A DNA stretch of 64,000 bases, taken from assembly GCA_963823735.1 (NCBI GenBank), contig CAWGMO010000001.1:496001-560000 (forward strand). The letters run 5' to 3'. The notes below the pieces were generated by a model. The model was given only the letters and a program-made list of their open reading frames with translations, did not search any database and was not told where the DNA came from. Of this stretch, positions 59,989-64,000 are shown one piece after another. Position 1 is the first letter of the stretch, and every line of letters starts with the position of its first letter. A program made the position numbers and the translations under genes. Source of the stretch: Actinoallomurus sp963823735 (lineage in GTDB: Bacteria; Actinomycetota; Actinomycetes; Streptosporangiales; Streptosporangiaceae).

Positions 59989-62489
59989 GCGACAGCCGGC
60001 CTGGTCCGCCCGATCCCACCGAGGCCGGCTCCGCCGAGGACTTCGTACGGTCGCTCGTACGGCTCAAGCAGTGGGCGGGCGAACCACCGCTCAGCAGGCT
60101 CCGTGCGCTCGGCGGCCAGATGGTGACCCCGGACGGGGCGACGATCGACGCGTTGCCGAAGAGCACGACGTCGCACGTTCTGCGGCAGACGGACAAGCTG
60201 CCGCGGTGGGAGTTCGTACGCGCGTTCGTCACCGCCTGCCTCCGCTACAGCGACCATCCGGCCGAGCTGATTCCGGCCGAGCTCGAACGCTGGCGTACGG
60301 CCAGGACCGCCTTGGCCGGGCCGGCCGCCCGTACGCCGGCGGACGCGTCCATGACGGAGGCGCCCGTCGCGGACGCGGTGACCCCGCGTCTCGTGCCGGA
60401 CCCGGCGGTCGAGCTGCTCGTACGGCGCGTGGCGCGCGAGGAGGACCGGGCGCGCAAGGGACTGCTCGGCGGCTACAGCGTCGCGCCGGTCTCGTTCGGG
60501 CCGTACGGCGGCGGCGACACCCACGACCTGCACTCGATCGGCCGGTTCTTCGGCGAGCTGCGTCCCCGGCGCCTGCTGGTCGTGGGCGAGTCGGGCGCCG
60601 GTAAGACGGTGCTCGCGATCGAGCTGGTGTTGCAGCTCGTGGAGCCTCTGGTGGCCGCCGGCGGGCGATCCGACGGCCGGACGCCGGTGCCCGTACGCGT
60701 GAACGCGGCCCGCTGGATCCTCGGGAGCTCCTTCGAGTCGTGGCTGGCCGAGCAACTGGTGCAGGACTTCGGGCTCGCCGCCAAGGACGCCGCGCGGCTG
60801 GTACGGGACCGCCAGGTGCTGCCCGTCGTGGACGGCCTGGACGAGCTCGACCCCGAGCCGTCCACGGGCCCGCCCCGCCGGGCGATCGGGCTGCTCACCG
60901 AGCTCAACCGGTACAGCGACCTTTCCGGACGGCGGCCGGGAGCGGTCGTCGTGACCTGCCGGGCCGACCGCCACGCCGAACTCTCAGAGGCCCGGGCCGG
61001 GCTCGACAACGCCGCCCGGATCCACCTTCACGACCTGACCGCCGAGCAGATCAGCGCGTACCTGGACGCCCGCTGGCCGGACGGGCACCTGTGCGCCGCG
61101 CACCGCGCGAGCGTCCAGAACGCTCTGTCCGGGCCGTCGGGGCCGGTCCTTCGCGCCGCGCTCGCCACTCCGTGGCGGCTGCTGCTGACCGCGACCGCCG
61201 TCGAGTCCGGCGCCGACCCGGCCGAGCTGCTCCGCGTCGACACCGACCTCGACGAGCCCGCGGCCGGGATCGCCTGGAGGCTGCTCGACACGTACGTGCC
61301 GGCGGCGACCAAGCTCACCCCACGGACCGCGCACCCGTACCATCCCGACCAGGTACGGTCCTGGCTCGTCCGGCTGGCAACCCATCTGCGCTGGCAGGCC
61401 GACCAGACGACCGGGTCAGACCGGCCGCCGCCCGGCCTGACGGCGATCGACATCGTCCCGCACCTCCTGTGGCCGATCGGCGGGCGGCGCCTCGTACGGG
61501 CGCTGCACTGCCTGTGTTCCGTGGTCTTCGCGGTCATCGCCATGGCGGCGTTCTGGGTGGGGTCGGCGGTCGACCGTCCCCGGCTCGACCTGGGGGAAGG
61601 GCTCACTCTGGCGTTGATGGCGGGGTGGGTGGGCATCGCGACCGGCCTGTCACTGTCGTCATGGCCGTCCGCCGCCGGTGGGCGGGCCAACGTCCCCCGC
61701 CGTCAGCGCGTGATCGGCGGTCTGCTCGGCGCCCTGGCGGGCGGCCCGGCCGGTGCCGTCGGCGGCCTGGCCGGACTCGCGCTGACCCGCGGCAGGGTCT
61801 TCGGACCCGTCTTCGCCGTCGCCGCGGGCGTGGCCGGGGGCCTGGCGCTCGGAGCGATCATCGGACTGACCGCCGCCGGGCAGCGTCGGGGCGAGCGCAT
61901 GACCGTCTCCGACGCGGTACGCGCCGAGCCCCTCACCCTGCTGGGCTTCGGGCTGTGCGGCGCGCTCACCGGCCTCCCGCCGCTGCGCCTCGCCCACTCC
62001 GGTCCCGTCGCGCTGGCCGCCGGGAGCGCGGGCGCGTTCGTGCTGGCCGTCGCGCTCGGCGTCGCCTTCAAAATCGCGACGGGCGGCTGGAGCAAGGACG
62101 CGGAGCTGGCCCACCCGCGCGAAGCCCTCCACCGCAACCCGACGATCGGCGTGGCCTTCGGCCTGACCGGCGCCGTCGCCGCGTTCCTCGTGTTCGTCCT
62201 GAACCAGGGAGTCGCGGTCTCGCTGGCATGCGCCCTCATCGGCGGCGTGACCTTCGGCCTCGCCTTCGGCGCGATCGCGTGGTCCCGCACCATGATCGGC
62301 TTGATCGTCGCGTCCGCACGCGGGCTGCTGCCGCTACGGCTGTGGACCTTCCTCGACTGGGCGTGCGAGGCACGGCTGCTGCGCGTCAGCGGCGCCACGT
62401 ACCAGTACCGGCACCGCGAACTCCAGGAGTTCCTGACCTCAGCCGCGCTGCCTGGCGCCGAGGACTTGCGCGAGGAACAGCGGCGGTAG
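59985..62489 (+). CDS. NACHT NTPase with N-terminal helical domain and polytopic membrane C-terminus
   Basis: An 834-residue protein; ATG 59985 overlaps the preceding stop as ATGA. The first 90 residues are an XRE-like helical domain (FVRSLVRLKQWAGEPPLSRL, LPKSTTSHVLRQTDKLPRWE). The NACHT core has Walker A GESGAGKT (201-208), PVPVRVNAARWI and Walker B QVLPVVDGLDELD (about 279-290), then CRADRHAEL. From about residue 505 on, about ten hydrophobic helices form a membrane domain (VVFAVIAMAAFWVG, LAGGPAGAVGGLAGLAL and others). It ends with LLRVSGATYQYRHRELQEFL, the usual NACHT helical end. This type is known in actinobacteria without a defined role. Confidence 0.88.
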   Translation: MSDSRPGPPDPTEAGSAEDFVRSLVRLKQWAGEPPLSRLRALGGQMVTPDGATIDALPKSTTSHVLRQTDKLPRWEFVRAFVTACLRYSDHPAELIPAELERWRTARTALAGPAARTPADASMTEAPVADAVTPRLVPDPAVELLVRRVAREEDRARKGLLGGYSVAPVSFGPYGGGDTHDLHSIGRFFGELRPRRLLVVGESGAGKTVLAIELVLQLVEPLVAAGGRSDGRTPVPVRVNAARWILGSSFESWLAEQLVQDFGLAAKDAARLVRDRQVLPVVDGLDELDPEPSTGPPRRAIGLLTELNRYSDLSGRRPGAVVVTCRADRHAELSEARAGLDNAARIHLHDLTAEQISAYLDARWPDGHLCAAHRASVQNALSGPSGPVLRAALATPWRLLLTATAVESGADPAELLRVDTDLDEPAAGIAWRLLDTYVPAATKLTPRTAHPYHPDQVRSWLVRLATHLRWQADQTTGSDRPPPGLTAIDIVPHLLWPIGGRRLVRALHCLCSVVFAVIAMAAFWVGSAVDRPRLDLGEGLTLALMAGWVGIATGLSLSSWPSAAGGRANVPRRQRVIGGLLGALAGGPAGAVGGLAGLALTRGRVFGPVFAVAAGVAGGLALGAIIGLTAAGQRRGERMTVSDAVRAEPLTLLGFGLCGALTGLPPLRLAHSGPVALAAGSAGAFVLAVALGVAFKIATGGWSKDAELAHPREALHRNPTIGVAFGLTGAVAAFLVFVLNQGVAVSLACALIGGVTFGLAFGAIAWSRTMIGLIVASARGLLPLRLWTFLDWACEARLLRVSGATYQYRHRELQEFLTSAALPGAEDLREEQRR

Positions 62490-64000
62490 GGCGACCAGGA
62501 AGGCGAACCGCCACCCGATCATCGTCGTCAGCAGCCCGCCGAGTACGGGACCGAGGACCAGCGCGAGTACGCCGAGCCCGGCGGCCACCCCGATCGCGGG
62601 CGTCCGCTGGGGTCCCGTCCTGGAGAGCACCACGACCAACGCCACGAGCGCGCCCGCACCCAGACCGGACACGAACCGGCCGGTCATGAGCAGCCCGGCG
62701 CCCGGCGCGAACGCGTCCAGCACCGAACCGGCGAGAAGCAGACCGGTGCCGGCAACGGCGACCACCTTCGGCCGCCTTCCGCCGAGCACCACCCCGGCCG
62801 GCGCGCCCAGCGCCGCGGCCACGAGGCAGGTGATGAACATGGCCCCCAGGCCGGTCAGGTGCATGGCGACCTGGATGCTCGTCCCCGCGCGTCCCAGGGT
62901 CGCGGTGAGCAGGTACAGCCCGACGAGACCGCCCAAGCCCGCCCCGAGCAACTGCGGCTCGACGGCCGGACGCACCGGTGCGATGGGGGGTGACCCCCAT
63001 GCGGGACCGTGCGCAGACGGTGACCCCCACGCAGGACCATTCGTGGGCGGTGGCCCCCAAGCGGGACCGTTCGCGGGCGAAAGCCCGGTTACCGCGACCT
63101 GACCGGGCGGTGGCGCCGCGTGGGGAGGGGCGGACGCCGCGTCTGTGACGGGCGGCGCCACCTGCGTGGGCGCGGACGCCGCGAGTGTGGGTGGGGGCGC
63201 CACGTGCGTGGACTCGGACGCCGCGAGGGTGGGCGGTGGCACTGTGTTCGTGGGCTCGGACGGCGCGTCTGTGGGCTCGGACGTCGCGTCCGGCCGCTGC
63301 CGTGTGGGGGTGGTGGCGCGGACCATGTGGTCGAGGACCTGTCGTGGGGTGGGGCGCTGCGTGGGGTCCTTGTTCAGTGCGGCCGTGACGATGTCGCGTA
63401 GCGGGCCGGTCAGTACGCCGAGGTCCGGCTCGCGGTTCATGACCCGGTTGAGCACGGCCGGGAAGGTGTCGCCTCCGAACGGTGAGGCACCCGTGGCGGC
63501 GTACACGATCGTGCTCCCCCAGGCGAACATGTCGCTGGGCGGGCCGATCTCCTCGCCGTTGATCTGCTCCGGCGACATGAACGCCGGCGTGCCGATGATC
63601 TGGCTGGTGAAGGTCGAGGTGGCGTCGAGCACGCGGGCGATGCCGAAGTCGATCACCCGTGGGCCGTCGGGTGCGAGCAGTACGTTGCCGGGTTTGAAGT
63701 CCCGGTGCACGATGCCGGCCTCGTGAATGGCCGCCAGGGCCGTGGCCGTACTGACGGCGAGCCGGTCGAGGGCCGCACCGGTCAGCGGGCCGTTCGCGTT
63801 CACGCTCGCCTGGAGTGAGGGGCCGTCGATGTACTCGCTGACGACGTACGGGGTCTCCCCGGCCAGGTCAGCGGTGATCACCCGCGCGGTGCAGAACGGC
63901 GCGACCCGTTCGGCGATCGCCACCTCACGAGCGAACCTGGCGTGCGCCTTGCCGTCACGGTCGAGGCGTGTCCGCAGCAGCTTGACCGCCACCTTCTCGC
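62439..64000 (-). CDS. Ser/Thr protein kinase fused to a half-MFS membrane domain (5' end outside window)
   Basis: About 520 residues are visible. The kinase part starts with the ATP-anchoring Lys (VAVKLL) at the right edge and has HRDFKPGNVLL, DFGIAR and FMSPEQ. A 120-residue linker of Pro/Ala/Thr repeats (PPPTLAAS, THVAPP, NGPAWGSP units) leads to a membrane domain with about six helices (LGGLVGLYLLTATLG, GLGAMFITCLVAAALGAPAG, GAGALVALVVVLS and others) that resembles the N-terminal half of an MFS drug transporter. It ends inside the convergent NACHT gene with a 51-bp overlap. Confidence 0.87.
   Translation of the reverse strand, partial: EKVAVKLLRTRLDRDGKAHARFAREVAIAERVAPFCTARVITADLAGETPYVVSEYIDGPSLQASVNANGPLTGAALDRLAVSTATALAAIHEAGIVHRDFKPGNVLLAPDGPRVIDFGIARVLDATSTFTSQIIGTPAFMSPEQINGEEIGPPSDMFAWGSTIVYAATGASPFGGDTFPAVLNRVMNREPDLGVLTGPLRDIVTAALNKDPTQRPTPRQVLDHMVRATTPTRQRPDATSEPTDAPSEPTNTVPPPTLAASESTHVAPPPTLAASAPTQVAPPVTDAASAPPHAAPPPGQVAVTGLSPANGPAWGPPPTNGPAWGSPSAHGPAWGSPPIAPVRPAVEPQLLGAGLGGLVGLYLLTATLGRAGTSIQVAMHLTGLGAMFITCLVAAALGAPAGVVLGGRRPKVVAVAGTGLLLAGSVLDAFAPGAGLLMTGRFVSGLGAGALVALVVVLSRTGPQRTPAIGVAAGLGVLALVLGPVLGGLLTTMIGWRFAFLVALPPLFLAQVLGARQRG

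Overview
The window is high-GC DNA from a filamentous actinobacterium. Supporting signs are GTG/TTG starts, ATGA/GTGA gene overlaps, a mycothiol-dependent maleylpyruvate-isomerase-like protein, spore-associated-protein-like secreted proteins, membrane-anchored helix-turn-helix proteins and a eukaryote-like Ser/Thr kinase. Genus cannot be fixed from sequence alone; a Thermomonosporaceae- or Streptosporangiales-type genome would fit.

Layout. 1-6.8 kb: a compact natural-product-like cluster. A divergent adenylate-forming ligase (cut by the window edge) faces an operon of a ketosynthase-III-like acyltransferase, two short-chain dehydrogenases, a glycosyltransferase, an alpha/beta hydrolase with an Asp nucleophile, and a serine beta-lactamase-like hydrolase. 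6.8-10.7 kb: leftward methionine genes metX-metY followed by a CoA-binding protein and a PEP-mutase-like lyase. 10.8-13 kb: OsmC protein, FAD monooxygenase and a chimeric remnant. 13-17.5 kb: six secreted proteins on the minus strand. Two share an inhibitor-I36-like N-terminus but end in SpoIID and CHAP domains, one is a peptidoglycan-binding/peptidase-like protein, and three are small SapA-like paralogues. A membrane-anchored HTH protein is divergent to them. 17.9-28 kb: hydrolase, SUKH-like gene, GntR/ABC operon, a ClpB second-half fragment, formaldehyde dehydrogenase and a chloramphenicol-phosphotransferase-like kinase.

28.3-38.2 kb is an accessory region. It has a decayed CRISPR array without cas genes and three copies of the 3' half of tRNA-Lys(TTT), one in the intact tRNA at 38.2 kb. 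Between them lie remnants of tyrosine recombinases, an IS element with frameshifted transposase, a 77-bp inverted repeat enclosing an SDR/LysR pair, an 82-bp direct repeat that can fold into conserved hairpins, an mntH remnant, and a truncated Hint-toxin tip with a probable immunity gene. This looks like repeated integration and decay of mobile elements at the tRNA.

38.3-46.2 kb is ordinary core-like sequence: VOC and GNAT proteins, glutaryl-CoA dehydrogenase, an isoaspartyl methyltransferase-like protein, PspC, an MFS exporter, a metallopeptidase, a metallophosphoesterase, and tRNA-Glu, tRNA-Asp and tRNA-Phe. 46.6-54.1 kb: secreted exo-glucosaminidase-like GH2, SNF2-family helicase, and a GH27 alpha-galactosidase with a frameshift in its C-terminal module. 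54.3-64 kb: a cytochrome P450 and then the most intriguing block. It is a translationally coupled three-gene operon of a STAND ATPase with 14 WD40 repeats, an unknown 221-residue protein and a membrane NACHT NTPase, converging on a Ser/Thr kinase fused to a half-MFS membrane domain.
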